This document shows positions 1 through 11,840 of a stretch of 64,000 nt of DNA, in pieces. Made by a program: the position numbers and the translations under genes. The stretch spans positions 124,001-188,000 of the forward strand of contig NW_005434616.1 in assembly GCF_000315625.1 (NCBI RefSeq), given 5' to 3'. The notes beneath the pieces are model-generated. The model saw nothing but the letters and a program-made list of their open reading frames with translations. It was not told the DNA's origin and ran no database searches. Position 1 is the first letter of the stretch. Each line of letters starts with the position of its first letter. The stretch is from Guillardia theta CCMP2712. Taxonomy: Eukaryota > Cryptophyceae > Pyrenomonadales > Geminigeraceae.

Positions 1-99
1 GGTTGCGGCTGGTTGCCGGCACCCGCCCGCATTAATATGCTGTCGTTGCGACGGATAGGTGAGATATGAGATGCCGGCGAAGAAGAAGAAAGAGGAGGA

Positions 100-480
100 G
101 GAGAAGGACAGAGAGAATGAGCAACAGAAGGAGAGAGAGAGAGAGGGGGGGAGAAAGGGAGGGAGGGAGAGAGAGGGAGGGAGGGAGAGAGAGAGAGAGA
201 GGGAGGGAGGGAGGGAGGGAGGGAGGGAGGGAGGGAGGGAGGGAGAGAGGATGAGAAGGAGAGAGAGAGAGAGAGAGGAGGAGAGGAGGAGGAGAAGTTA
301 GAGAGAGTATGATTTGGAGAGGGAGAGGACGAGAAGAAGAAGGAGGAGAGAGAAGAGAGGAGGAGGAGCAGGAGGAGGAGAAGGAGGAGGAGGAGGAGGA
401 GAGAGAAGAGAAGAGGAGGAGCAGGAGGAGGAGGAGGAGGAGGAGGAGAGAGAGGATGAGAAGAGAAGGGGTAGAAGGAG
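100..480. repeat. Purine-rich GA/GAGGG low-complexity tract
   Basis: Almost pure A/G on the + strand: GAGGGA units near 140-250, then GAG/GAGGA triplets to about 470. Long open frames across it encode only Arg/Glu/Gly (or Ser/Pro/Leu on the other strand), a by-product of composition, so no gene is called. Confidence 0.9.
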
Positions 481-521
481 ATCCCTCTTATGGTGCAATA
501 TCGATCTCTTACCTTGATGTG

Positions 522-1642
522 AGCAGCTGTGACCACAAGGAATCTCCCGTTCTCCACAATCCAGGGAATCAGATCCCTTACAACCAAAGCATCCTACAAC
601 AACATCCTTGTCGAAAAGCGGGGGAAAGTTGCCCTTCTTACATTGAACCGGCCGAAGGCGCTCAATGCTTTGAACAGCGAATTGATGTGATCTTGGTTGT
701 GTTTGGCATGTCTTTGGTCTGACATCTTTTTAGGAATGAACTGCAAGATGCTATGAGCACCTTGGATACCGACTCAGGCGTTGGGGCATTCGTTCTCACA
801 GGTGTTTCTAAACCGTGTGCCACCTTACCAACACAAAGCTTGACAGGGAGCGAGAAAGCATTTGCGGCAGGAGCGGATATCAAAGAGATGTCTTCCAAGA
901 CCTTTGTTGGTATTATCCCATGTGACCTTTGAGCTGTCATTCACTCGTCATCGGCAGACACTTACAAGGGGAATTGGCTGTCTAACTGGGGCTCTATCAG
1001 CCGACTCAGGAAGCCCATCATTGCTGTGAGAACCGCTTTCCTGCCTCCTCGTCTTGCACTCAGAGTGCACTTAGGCTGTGAACGGCTACGCTCTTGGCGG
1101 TGGATGCGAAGTTGCCATGATGTGCGATATCATCTATGCGGGGGACAACGCTCGTTTTGGACAACCAGAAATCACGATAGGGACCATTCCGGGAGGTGAG
1201 GAGCAGTGAGGGAACAATTGAGAATGACACCGGGCGCAGGGGGAGGGACACAAAGACTTATTCGTGCGATCGGCAAAGCACGAGCCATGGAGATGATCCT
1301 GACAGGAGAGCAGATGACAGCAGAAGAGGCGTTGAGGTCTGGCCTCGTTGCCAAAGTGTTTCCAAAGGAGGAGACGGTTGCCAAGGCGATCGAGACGGCC
1401 GAGAAGATTTCTTCCTTCTCACAGAATCACGTCATTATGGCAAAAGAGGTGAACGAATCTCGTGCCGTGTTCACTTCTGAATTCGTTTGCTGCAGGCTGT
1501 GAATCAGGCCTACGAGGTCGGACTACAGCAGGGACTGCTCTTCGAGCTCCGATCGTTCTGGACTACTTTTGCCACGGAAGATCAGAAGGAAGGGATGGCT
1601 GCATTCATCGAGAAAAGGAAACCAAACTTTCGAGACCAGTAA
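522..1642 (+). CDS. ECHS1: Enoyl-CoA hydratase, mitochondrial type (seven exons)
   Basis: Short-chain enoyl-CoA hydratase of the crotonase family, which hydrates trans-2-enoyl-CoA in mitochondrial beta-oxidation and amino-acid catabolism. Exons read as ~522-686, 734-801, 847-909, 958-1025, 1075-1195, 1240-1448 and 1496-1642; all introns are 44-50 bp with GT/AG ends. Visible family motifs are [10 protein letters not shown], the oxyanion-hole segment [21 protein letters not shown] with the first catalytic Glu, and [10 protein letters not shown] followed by GGTQRL with the second. The C-terminus ends FEKR-like in IEKRKPNF. The residues before the domain (IRSLTTKA) resemble a mitochondrial presequence. 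The first exon and initiator are unresolved: the frame meets a TGA at 520-522, so an upstream exon inside or beyond the GA tract is likely. It converges on the next gene, with 73 bp between the stops. Confidence 0.9.
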
Positions 1643-1715
1643 GAACCCAAGGTCAAGATGGATGGTTTGTTGAAGATCGTAGGTATGGAATACAAGAAAT
1701 GAGACATTCAAAGCA

Positions 1716-3541
1716 TTATGGTCGTCTCCATTGGTAGGGCGACGAATCTAGTGACCCAAGGACGTTCACGCTTGGCTCTCCTGGTCCCCTCCACTTGTAA
1801 GGCTCGTCCTTCAAGCCTTCAACCGGGTTTGCCTCCGGTACTGCGGCACCTTTCCACTTGTAGGGGGAGTCGTCCAATGCGTCAAGAGGACTCTTGTCCG
1901 GCTGTACTCCCTTCCAGACGTACTTTGAGGCGTCAAGCGCGTCCAAAGGCGACTCATCCTGCTGATAGCCTCCCCACTGATGTACTGAGTCATCCAGGCT
2001 GTTCAGCGGGCTCTTGTCAGGAGCTCCCGGGCCTTTCCACTGGTATGTCGAGCTGTCCAGGTCCTGGAGTGGATAGGTGCCGTCCGGTTGATACGCCTTC
2101 CAAACGTAGCGGTCAGAAGCGAGGCTGTCAAGAGGGGACTGGTCAGGCACGTAGGAGTGCCACACGTGTGCCTTGTCACTGAGTGCGGCAAGAACGTTGC
2201 TCGGGATCTCTTGCTGCTTCCTCCACTTGAATGGCTCAGAGTTCAGAGCATCCAGAACATTCTCCTGGGTTGCATGTCCCTTGCTCCATTCATGCGCCTC
2301 CGAGTTAAGACTTTCCAGTGCGTTCAACTCCGGGGTTTGTTTCCTCCATTTATGCGCATCGCTGGGCAAGCCATACAGCACGTTTCCTTCCAGCTCATAC
2401 TTGTGCCACTTGTGAGCCTCGTCTGGGAGAGAATCCAAAACGTTAGGTGACAACTTTTGCTTCTGCCATTGGTGTGCCTCGGTGGGCAGGTTTTCCAGCA
2501 CCTGAAACATGAAGATGATCAGCACATAATGAGAATAAGCATGTGCATTACATTGTGGTACGGCTTCAATTTGTGCCAAACTACAGGCTCAACTTTCAGG
2601 AAGTCAAACAAATGATTCGATCCAGGCTGTTCAATGCAGGTCACCAAGAGCAGGCAAGTTATTTCACAGGGAGAGCAGAAAGAAACGAGGAAAGACGATG
2701 TGTCACCTTGTACTTGTGCCATAGCACAGGCTCCACTTTCAAATTCTCAAACACTGCCGGGAGAACTTCTTTGTTCTTGTGCCACCTCCAATTTACCGTT
2801 GGATACAAGGAATCGATCATCTTCCATTTCGATCAGCCCTCTCACATCCCATCTATAATCGTTACCTTCATGGGAGAAAGCTTCTCCCTCTCGGCAGTGT
2901 CATGGTTCACCATTCTCAACTCCTTGTTTTCCCTTTTCAGCTTCGAGATCCTAAGCTTTGCCAACGCGATCTGTCTGTTCAGCTTGGACATCTTGTCATT
3001 GGCAGGCTCGCGTTTCTCACGCAGCGTTTGCACTCTTCCACGTTTTGCCTGCGACTCGTCGAACACATTCTCTTCGGTGTCCCCGCACGTTGTCGAACAG
3101 TCCTGCGGAACTCTCTTGTTCTTCCACACATGCAGAGGGTTCTAAAGCAGTGTCAGGACAAGTCTGCTGCTGCAATATGCCACACCTCAAGGTCGGCAAA
3201 AGGCGACTCGTCCTCTTCGAATTCATGCCATTGATACTCCCCTGCCGCAGGATCGTCCGGGTCGAGCTCCTCCAACTTCTGCTTTCGGACTCCTACGGGC
3301 AATCAGAACAGCAGGGCAGCGCACAGAGCGACGGGATACCTGTCGCCTTCTTCACAGCTCGAGGATGGTAGGTAAGCTGGTTCAGGATAGAAGCTTCGCT
3401 GTTGCCAAGCACCCAAGGTGTTCCCTCCTCTTTCTGAGCAAGAGACAAAGCGGAAAGGCTTGTTGAGGCATACAGGGAACAGCCCAAGAGCAGGGCGAAG
3501 GCAGAAGCGGAGAGGACGAGATAGACACGCCGCATACCCAT
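1716..3541 (-). CDS. Secreted tryptophan-repeat protein, unknown function
   Basis: Not recognised. The N-terminus (ATG at 3541, MGMRRVYLVLS...) is a good signal peptide, with a basic start and about 18 hydrophobic residues. Several exons follow. One (about 2842-3129) is charged and coiled-coil-like. The rest, ending in one long exon 1716-2501, is a tandem array of about 18 units of 20-26 residues. The unit consensus is N/S-x-L-x-x-L-x-[ST/D]-x-x-[YH]-x-W-[KRH]-x. Examples are SPLDALDASKYVWKG and NVLDSLPDEAHKWHK. Trp is invariant and followed by Lys/Arg/His. N-terminal units have YQWHEF and EVWH and lie in short exons around 2562-2640, 2700-2790 and 3160-3260. No catalytic motif is seen. A structural, wall or binding repeat outside the cytosol is inferred. 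Exon borders between 2502 and 3541 are approximate. Confidence 0.75.
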
Positions 3542-3599
3542 ACACTCCTCAATCCAAGTCCATCCAACAACAGCTGGCAACCTGCAGCAGTGTTAGAAG

Positions 3600-4450
3600 T
3601 CATTCAATCATCAATCCATCGCTCTTTTTCTCTTGTGCCTGATAGATTCTCCTCTTTCCTGTCACGTCTTCTTCATCATCTCCCTCTGATGTCCCCGATC
3701 TCTCTGCCCCTGTCTCTATCTCTGTCTCTGTCCCTGTCCCTGTCTCTGTCTCTCTCCTCTATCACATCTTTATCTTCTTTTCCAAGTTCTCCCTTGCGTT
3801 CGCCCATCCTTCGCTTTCACCAAGCAATGAAGGGTCAGAGATGTCTTTGCTAGCCTTTCCCATCCCAACCCCCTCATGCTCTCTCTTTTTATAAGTTGTA
3901 TCTTAGTAAATTACTCCTATCCTTCTACCCCTGACCCATGCCTGGAATGGTATGGTCAGAGGGGGGAGGTGGTCCTCACTCCCTCTATTGTGTTCTATTC
4001 ATGGCGTACGCTACCGAGTCTTGTCCTCCTTCATGCCCCTGTGCTCGTTTTGTCTCCTTCCCGTCTCCTCTCCTTCCCGTCTCCTCCCCTCCCCTCTCTT
4101 CTCCTTCCCCTCTCCTGTCCTCTGCCTCTCCTGTCCTTTCAGTCTGCTCTCTTCCTTGCTGCTCTCCATCTTCTGCTCTTCTCTTCGTTCTTTGCCTCCT
4201 CTTTGCTTTGCTCCCTTGTCTCCCCTGTCTGTCTTGTCCTTGTTCTTGTTCTCCCCTGTATTCTCTGTATTTCACCTTGCATGTTTCCCTCCTTCTTTGT
4301 TGTTTGTTTGTGCATGATTCGAATTGTTTCACCAATTTTCGTCTCACTCATACTATATTCGATCTTTCCTTCCTCCCATCTTTCTTGTCTCATGCCATCC
4401 TCTTACATTCTGCACTCACTATCATGATGGCAAAAGGAGAAGTCATACAA
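3600..4450. other. CT-rich stretch without a recognised gene
   Basis: Pyrimidine-rich on the + strand, with CTGTCTCTGTCC-type repeats near 3710-3765 and CTCCTTCCC-type runs near 4060-4250. Open frames encode only Ser/Leu/Pro or their complements and show no domain. It may contain the promoter of the secreted Trp-repeat gene (starting at 3541, leftward). Confidence 0.6.
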
Positions 4451-4639
4451 GAAGGGCAAAAGTAGATGAGAAATGAACCATCGAATGCGTTGGAGTGTGA
4501 CGAAAGTCGGGAGGCAAATTGTGACTATGCCGTTTACGTGATGATTGAGATGCACGGGGGAAGAGGAGGAAGGGGACAAAGAAACTTCTAGTCAGAGAGC
4601 ACGATGAACTACCTGATTGAGCATGAACAAGCTAACAGC

Positions 4640-5341
4640 CACTTGGGCAGGACGAGGAGGGTCCGATGTTTGCTATCCTAGTGAACCAGGAGAGTCTGGT
4701 CTGGCTCAGAGGAGGGCACGGCTTCGTGTACACGGAGCCGAAGATTGCTGGTGATCCTCTCCATCAGCTTTTTCTCCTCGCTGACCTCCACCAGGGGACT
4801 GCTACCTCGCCCAAGACGGGAGTGGGTACGTCCTCTGCCCCATCTCCCGGGCAAGCGTCATGGTCAGTCTTGCTCCCCTCCTTCTCCTCCTCCTCCTCCT
4901 CCTCCTCCTCCTCGTCATGGATCTTTTCAAGCTGACGTTCGTTGGCAGACCTTCCATGGCGATCTCAAGGTTTCTGTTTGACCCCTTGAGATCTTCCTCC
5001 CCTCTCCTCCCTGGCCGAGGGAACTTGTGTATGATAGCATTCACCCTTGCGCACAGACCTTGCCGCTCTCAGTCTTTTGCTCATGATGTCTCGGCAGTGA
5101 TATCTGGTGCTCTTGTTGGCTCGATTAAAGGATCTCATTCAAATGTCTCTATAACTATCTTGATGCTCGCTGCGACTACAACCCTCCATTGTTCTCTCCT
5201 AGATCCTCTATCGCCATGGTCGCCGCTGACCGCGCAGCCACCGAGGTCCTTCCGCAGCACCTCCCCCATCCTCCTTCCACCTCTTCCTCCCACCTCTTCC
5301 TTCCTCACCCTCTGTGCGCCTCCCTTCCTGTCCCCTTGTAA
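4640..5341 (+). CDS. Unrecognised multi-exon gene, partly resolved
   Basis: No family recognised. A coherent protein can be read across small introns. The first exon begins after the AG near 4650 (DEEGPMFAILVNQESLVW, then LRGGHGFVYTEPKIAG). A 44-bp GT-AG intron lies at about 4752-4795, followed by DCYLAQDGSGYVLCPISRAS. A CTC-repeat intron follows to about 4950, then TFHGDLK. Later pieces are ELVYDSIHPCAQ near 5020-5060 and CLYNYLDARCDYNPP near 5140-5200, the last staying open to a TAA at about 5338. The start may be the ATG at 4466, but that exon is not joined with confidence. The evidence is open frames that continue exactly across plausible splice sites; function is unknown. Confidence 0.4.
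4878..4915. repeat. (CTC)n microsatellite inside an intron
   Basis: About eleven uninterrupted CTC/TCC triplets lie within a putative intron of the preceding gene. They encode poly-Ser/Leu or poly-Arg in open frames that are not genes. Confidence 0.85.
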
Positions 5342-5389
5342 CTAGCACGTTCACACAAACCTCGCCCTTGTCCCACCAGATCCCCGATC

Positions 5390-5560
5390 CTGCTCTTTCT
5401 CATCTTCCCGACTTCACTTTCCCGCTCCTTCCCCTTCATCTCCCTCCTCCTCCTCTCTCTCTCTCTCTCCCTCCCTCCCTCCCTCCCTCCCTCCCTCCCT
5501 CTCCCTCTTCTTTCCCTCTCCTCCTTTCCTTCGCCATAGCCTTGATCCCCGCATTTTAGA
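5390..5560. repeat. CT/CCCT low-complexity tract
   Basis: CTCTCTCTCC followed by about eight CCCT units near 5455-5505, within a pyrimidine-rich stretch between two + strand genes. No gene seen. Confidence 0.8.
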
Positions 5561-5689
5561 CCGCAGCGGACGCATCTCGAGGATAGAAAAAATGAGGTGC
5601 CGATGATGGTGCGTGAGAGGGGCGTGAGGCGACGGGGGGAAGAGAAACCAGCCAGGGGCTGCGGGGGTTGAGGGAGGAAGAAACAGGCC

Positions 5690-8600
5690 ATGAGGAGCGC
5701 TCTGATGTTGACCATCGCCATGCTGCTTGCTGCAGCAGAGACTGGGAGAGGAGGAGAAGGATGGACCGGAGGGTTGAGAATCCTCCATGGAGAAAATTTG
5801 CAAGTGCGAGGTATGGTGCAACATAGGAGGACGGGCCTGTTAAGCTCCTATCCTGCTCTGTGTATCAACAGGAACCTGCTCAGGGGAGGAGGCGAGTCAG
5901 AGGGCTCGGGTGAGGAATGGAAGGCAAGGTCGAAGAGGAAGTCCAGGTCAGGGGATACGGAACTTGGGAAGAAGAAGAAGAAGAAGAAGATCGCAAGGGA
6001 TGAAATCTCGGAGAAGGCGGCAAAGCGAAGAAAGAAGGAGGAGGATGAGGATGAGGAGGAGGAGGAGGAGGAGAATGATGGTGAGAAGGACAAGATGGCG
6101 GAGAAGAAAAACAGGAAGAAGGGGAAGAAGGAGGACAAGGTGAGGGTGAAAGGTGCAGGAGAAAAGCTGAGCATCAGGGACGGAACGAGCATGTCCAATA
6201 CGAGGAGCAAAGGAGGCGATGAGGATGAGAGCATGGCAACGGAAGAGGTCGAGCCTAGCTCCTCCGAGGCATGGCACCCGTCCTCCGAAGTTGTTCCTCT
6301 ACAGACCAAGGGCGGAGAGCATGGAGGTCGCGCCGACGAGGAGGGAGCAGAGGAGAGCATCGTGAACAGATGGTTTGACTTGTCGAGTCCTCAGCTCATG
6401 GAGAAGAAGTTGATGAGAAGGAACGTGGACGCGATCGACAGACGTTTCAAGCATGTGATGGTGGGTAAGGTCGAACAGAGCAGATACCCCGGGCTACAGG
6501 TCAAAGTGCCCCTGCAGACGCTCATCAACCGAGCGGATGTCGGGGACCTCAGTGCAATGGCGGCGGCAGGTGGCGCATCAGGTCACCGAGGAGGGAGAAG
6601 GCTGATTCCTCTGCTGCAGGAGCTCGCGTGCTGCTTTGTGAGGAGGACGTGGAGAACGTCACGTTCCCAAAGCTGCCTGAAGAAGTCAACGTGACCTTGG
6701 AAGACGAATTGGGCGACCTGGGGAAGCTGGCTTACTTCTGGATATGGAAAGGAGAGGAGGGAGGCTGACGCTTGTCTGACTTGCCTCCAGGGAGGCTGCG
6801 CACAGGAACGAGAGCACCGCTCAGTACTACCTAGGGATGTTCTTCCTTCAAGGTCTTTGTGACTTGTGCTGGGCGCAAGGCTGAAGGCTCCTCAGGCTAT
6901 GGTGCGGATGCCAACAACGCGACCGCCGCTGCCTGGCTAGCGCGATCAGCGAAACTTGGGAATCCATGTGGGATCTTTACGATGGGAAGGTGTTGGATGG
7001 AGGGGATCGGAGTGCGAAAAAATGAAAGCAAGGCGCTGGAATGCTTCCGACGATCCGCGGACATGGTGCTCTTTGACTGGTCTATGGCTACGAGTTGACT
7101 GGATGAATGCAGGGTTGGCTCGATGCGATTGACATATATGCGAAGGCTCTCTACAATGGACTGGGAAGAAACGAGTCGAATCCTAAGGAAGCTGCGAGAT
7201 ATTTCATGACGGCTGCCAAGAATGTGAGTCTTGAATTTCCACCACCACCACCTCCTCCTCCTCCTCCCTTTCCCCTCCTTACCCGCGCCTACTCCATGAG
7301 TCTGATGTAACTTTCAGGGAGTGATCGACGCTTGGTTCCACTTGGGGTGCATGTTCTTTGATGGGTTTGGAGTACAGGAAAGTCACTCAACGTCCCTTCG
7401 ATGCTGGAGGTCAGCTGGACTGTCGCGATTGTCGTGGGCTTTAAGTCATACGTGCCTTGCAGAGAAGCTGCTCGGTTGGGGCATGTTGACTCGAGTGTCA
7501 ATGTTGGGATCTTTTACCGGGAAGGCTACAAGGTCGTGAGGAGATGTAAGGGCTCAAGGTGATGGTATGTTGGCAGGTGAAGCAGAATGATAAGAAAGCC
7601 TTCTCATGGTTCAGAAGAGCAGCTCTCAATGTCTTCTCACTTTCTCTGTGAGCCGTCTCTTGCTGACTGCCTGCAGGGCTCGCCGATGGGTGCCAAGTTG
7701 GCTGGCCTCATGTGCCAGGAAGGTAGCGGAGTGTCAAGGGCAAACAAGCACAGAGCAGCCAAGTACTTCGAGATTGCGGCGAAAGGAGGCGATTCAGACT
7801 CGCAGTACACCATGGCTGAGTACCTCTGCGAGAATGAGACGGCAAGGGAAGTTCGACGAGATTATATCTTGGACCTCCTCACGGTGACTTTGTATAGTCT
7901 CGTCCCCCTCCTCGTAACGCCAACTCCAGGACTCTTCGTCTCAAGGACATCGAGATGCGTTCTTCCGGCTCGCAGAGTGAGACATCCACTCAATGCTGTG
8001 CAAGCCATTGATGGGGGCAAACAGAGAACTGAGGAGAGGCGACGCCAACGACTGCAAGAAGGCGAATGACATAATAGTCGAGGCTGCAGATGCGGGCGAT
8101 GCTGACGCCATGTTCGTCAAGTTCAAATGGTGACTGCAATGACAATCTTGATTCCTGCTTGACAGCTTGCAAGGTTGTTGGAAGAATATCTCGACTCCAA
8201 CTCCGCAGAGAAGATCCATCTCTACGATTCGTGCGAGTGGCTTCTCCGAGCGAGCCGGCAGAATCACTCGCTCGCACCTCACCTCCTCCTCTTCCTCACG
8301 CAAGGGGACGGGGGGCCCAGCTTTCTGTCAGAGGTTGAGCTGGACAACAAGAAGCTCGCGGACGAGCTGAGAGAGTTCACCTCCTCCTTTGCTCGCAAGC
8401 AGGCAAAGAGCTCAAGTGCAGGGAACTTCAACTTCTCGCACCTGACCCCCGGCATGTTCATGTCGCTTCCCAACAAGCTGAAGAGGGCAGAAGAGACAGA
8501 AGGCAAGAAGTCTCCGATGCTGGCGGAAGACTTGATGAGGAAGGCAACCAAGTACAGGGGCATCGACGCAGGCACTCAGAGTCCTCTCGAGATGTTGATA

Positions 8601-8926
8601 CGAATGAAGAACCTGCACATGTCCTTCAAGGTGAGCAGGCGAGACTGGGAGCCGCAAGTGACTCTTTCCTCCTGTAGACCATCTCCGCCGTTCTTGGTCA
8701 TAAAGTCCTAACTCAGTCAGAGATCCTGAAGAGAAGCGAACAGCTGCTGCGAGAAGGGAAGCCTCCGCCTACCGTTTGGCTGGGCACCCCGGGTAAAGAA
8801 GAAGAGGGTTTGAGCTGTACTTGCTGACGTCTCTTGGCAGTGAAAGTGGGAAACGAGCTCTCAGATTACTTGAGTGAAATCAACGAGGAGGTTCAGAGAC
8901 GGTACCTCTCGTTCGGACGCCGCTAG
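5690..8926 (+). CDS. ER-targeted Sel1-repeat protein (SEL1L/HRD3-like)
   Basis: Sel1 repeats are TPR-like helical scaffolds; the ER-lumenal SEL1L/Hrd3 proteins organise ER-associated degradation. The ATG at 5690 starts MRSALMLTIAMLLAAAE, a signal peptide. About 60 residues later comes NLLRGGGESEG, then a long Lys/Glu acidic-basic low-complexity region (about 5920-6150). The Sel1 array runs from about 6530 to 8100 in short exons. Clear units are ARSAKLGNPCGIFTMGRCWM with GIGVRKNESKALECF, then GVIDAWFHLGCMFFDGFGV, VKQNDKKAFSWFRRAALNGS and HRAAKYFEIAAKGGDSDSQY. The C-terminal exons 8175-8630, ~8677-8793 and ~8841-8926 are helical and end SFGRR at the TAG 8924-8926. An intron near 6569-6630 removes a Gly/Arg-rich frame and restores Sel1 register. 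ERAD membership is inferred from the signal peptide plus repeats only. Some exon joins between 7080 and 8170 are uncertain. Confidence 0.75.
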
Positions 8927-9049
8927 AATTTCAATCGCCTCGGGCGAACGTCACGAGGCACAACTTGAGCACAGTGAGGAAACTCAAAGACGGAGTTTGT
9001 GACTTTGGGAACAAGAGGAGAACGGATGTATTGAAGGAGAGCAGGCCTG

Positions 9050-11301
9050 CTACAGGGCTACTTGTACTCGCAGGTGGCTGTAAAATGTGGAGGTTATGTT
9101 GCTCCAGTATGAAATGTTAGCAAGGGCCGCCGCAGCCCGTGAGCTTGCTTCTTCTTGCTCGCTGTCCAGCAGACCTGTTAAGGCTTTGATTGCTCCTTGC
9201 TCCTTCAACAACCTAGAAACGCGTACGTCATGCAAAGTTGATGAGCAGCGGCAGGAGCGTACGAGTTTGCAAATCTTTCTTCTTTTGCCATGTAGAAAAC
9301 GAGTGTTGCTATCTTCGATTTCGTTCTGATGCTCAGCATGGACGAACAAAGGATAGCGGCTAATTTCTCAGCCACGCCGTGTGCTTCCAGCTCGTTGCTG
9401 GTTGTTCAGTTAGCAGCAGTTGTATCAAGACAACTTTCCTACCACAGGTGGGCCAAAGTCTCCTCGTCCTCCTCGTTTGTAGGGCCAATAAAACAGCACA
9501 AGGGTAGCAACCCGTCGATTGCTCCCTCCATGCCTGCACCGTGAAATGAAGTCAGCAGAGGCATGGTCACAAGTCACAGGGAAAGTGAGATCATGTCACG
9601 CACTCACACCTTTAGGTTCCATCAGCAGGTTGCTGATGGATTTGATGACATGATTACCCAACAGCTGCTTGAGAGAATCAAATGTTTTCACTCGTCGACC
9701 TGCCACGACAAGCTTGTGTGAGGCAGCAAAGTGATGGGAGGGCAAAGGCACATATTCTCCTTGCTGCAGAAGCTCTCTCTGCAATTGATCCTGTAGAGAT
9801 CGCAAGAACCTGTGCAGTACATAAAAAAAGACATGGGAGTGCATGAAATGAGTCACGTTGTTTTCCAGCAGTTTGGTCCGCATCGAAGCTGGTACGGACG
9901 TGCTTGTTCCCTGCTTCTCAAAATTCAGAAGAGAAAGTCACATCCGAATGTCAGCTACATGCTCAGCAGCTGGTTGATCGTCATGGAAAAGCGCTCCTGC
10001 ACCTACTCCATCGCTCTTGGTATATTCAGAGATCACTTTCACTCTTTGTTTCGGCATTGCAGTAGAAAGCGGATTCGACTGCTTTGACGGCGATGATTTA
10101 TGCGAACTGAGGCTTAGGTATCAACAGATGGAAAGCCGGCATCTGCATCATACCCTTCGCTATTGCGAGTCTTTGAAGGACTCTTGGGCTTTGACGTTCT
10201 GATGGGAGTAGTTTGACTCGAGAGATCCTCACGACTGTCAGCTTTGGTCTCCCCCGGCTCTGCTGGATGGAAGAACTCTTGAAACATGTCATCCAATGTT
10301 TGAGCACCGTGGCCGGATGCTAGAAGTAGAGTCAGACCGCTTCGATGCATTCGGCCATGAAACCTGCGCTCCCCTCCTGAACATGGAGAACAGCTGCAGT
10401 GTCATCACTTGGATTGACATCGCTTCTGTTTCTTCTTTAGATAACACCACATAGCCATCAGCACCACCTCATCTCCACATGTGTTGACATTTCATGGCTG
10501 GATATGCCCCTGTGATGTTGCTCCTCCGGCCACGGCAAGGTGGGTTGATGTGTATCGGGTTTGACCTGCTCGTTTTTGTTCAGCATTGAACCTCCAGCAC
10601 ATTTTTACCTCAAAGTTCTCAAGTCTGGATTCATCAAGTGTTGCTTGTGGAGTCTCTGACGGCTTTGTTTCTACCATTTCAATGGAATTCAGATTCAGCT
10701 CATCACAAGGCTTCACTCTTCACCTTCCGCTTGGCTTTCAACAGGATAGATTTCGAAGTCAACGTCCTGTACAGACGAGATCGGACGAGCTTCACCGAGA
10801 TGAGCACCAGCATCGGTTCTGAAGTCTTGGTGTGCTGTGTGTTGCTTCATCGCGTGACCGTCCATATCGGGGTCGCTTGACTGGGCAGCAGTTGCAGGAG
10901 GGAGCTGCTCGGAACTCGCTGCCATCGAGACATGGCGAGCTTCACCCGCAGTGATGTCTGCGATCTCAGTGCTCGAGAGACTCGGAGACTCATTGCTGGA
11001 CAGGTCGGGAAGCTTTCGCTTTGCATTCGTGGGAGCACGGTCCTCAGCAAACTTCTTATTTTGTGGGGTTGAACAATCTTCCTTGTCCGATGCTGTGGAC
11101 GATAACGTGAAGTCTTGCTCCTCATTCTTTCTGAATGCAGTAGAAGAACGTTTCGGTTTCTCTTCTGCACTTGTGCTCCTTGGTGCCCATTCCAGCTCTT
11201 CCGCTTCCTCCTATTCTCAGGATCAAAACAAAAATCACAACAGCATAAGTCACCTGATGTTTCTTCCTTGACTCCAGCAGCTTTTTGAGCTTCTCGTCCA
11301 T
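9050..11301 (-). CDS. Armadillo-repeat protein with disordered N-terminal half
   Basis: Starts at the ATG 11301 (MDEKLKKLLESRKKHQ), then continues through exons around 10930-11215, 10713-10925, 10492-10716 and 10110-10300. These are rich in Ser/Pro/Glu and look disordered. The 9596-9883 exon is helical (FLRSLQDQLQRELLQQGEYV). C-terminal exons carry an armadillo/HEAT-like fold: EGAIDGLLPLCCFIG, ELEAHGVAEKLAAILCSS and LLKEQGAIKALTGLLDSEQE, then ASSRAAAALANISYW. The join ANS-LLKEQG uses a GT-AG intron of about 52 bp near 9210-9265 that keeps frame. ARM repeats bind extended peptides, so a scaffold or adaptor role is inferred. It ends at a TAG at 9050-9052. It is divergent from the dioxygenase gene, sharing a 0.5-kb spacer. 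Confidence 0.6.
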
Positions 11302-11840
11302 CACGATCGGTGAAGGAATGGCACAGGTTGATCTCTCACTGAATGCTACAGCAGGCTGATAGGCTGAGCCAGAACCTCTCGATTTCCACTGATTCCTACT
11401 TCACAATATCCCCTCCTCGTCACATTGCAAACAAACAATCTCAACGATTCACCTTTTTGTCTTCTAAGTTCTGTCAAGAATCGTGAGATGAATCACATTC
11501 GACATGCCGGAACAAGTCGCTGCTACTCTTCACTTTCCCCATCGTCGCATTCCTTCGCCATCTGGATTTTGTTGCTACCGAAGCGTTGAACAGTCATACC
11601 CTGGAAGTTCAACAAGCATCAAATCCTGTAAGAATGGTGGGAAAAATCTCTCTAGTATTCATATTTAAACCACAGAATTTCATCAAAAAACCCAAATTCA
11701 TCGATTAGGACACCCCTACGGGAAAATGTTCAGAGTAGGGCTGAGCTGCCACTACCACATGCTTGGACCCGCCTCAGTATAAAAATTTCAACCTTACAAA
11801 AATATGTCCTGGGGCAGGCCTGTTCTGCACCCACAAGGCT
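11302..11840. promoter_or_regulatory. Divergent intergenic spacer
   Basis: This 0.5-kb stretch separates the start of the armadillo gene (leftward, 11301) from the dioxygenase start (rightward, 11841) and must hold both promoters. It contains an AT-rich stretch (about 11650-11705, including TATTTAAACC) that could be a core promoter. No gene is seen. Confidence 0.4.

Noticed and set aside
4690-4720. LRGG in the unrecognised gene at 4.7 kb as a fourth example of the shared motif
   Set aside because: It sits inside a folded-looking segment (ESLVWLRGGHGF) with no signal peptide found before it, so it is treated as coincidence.
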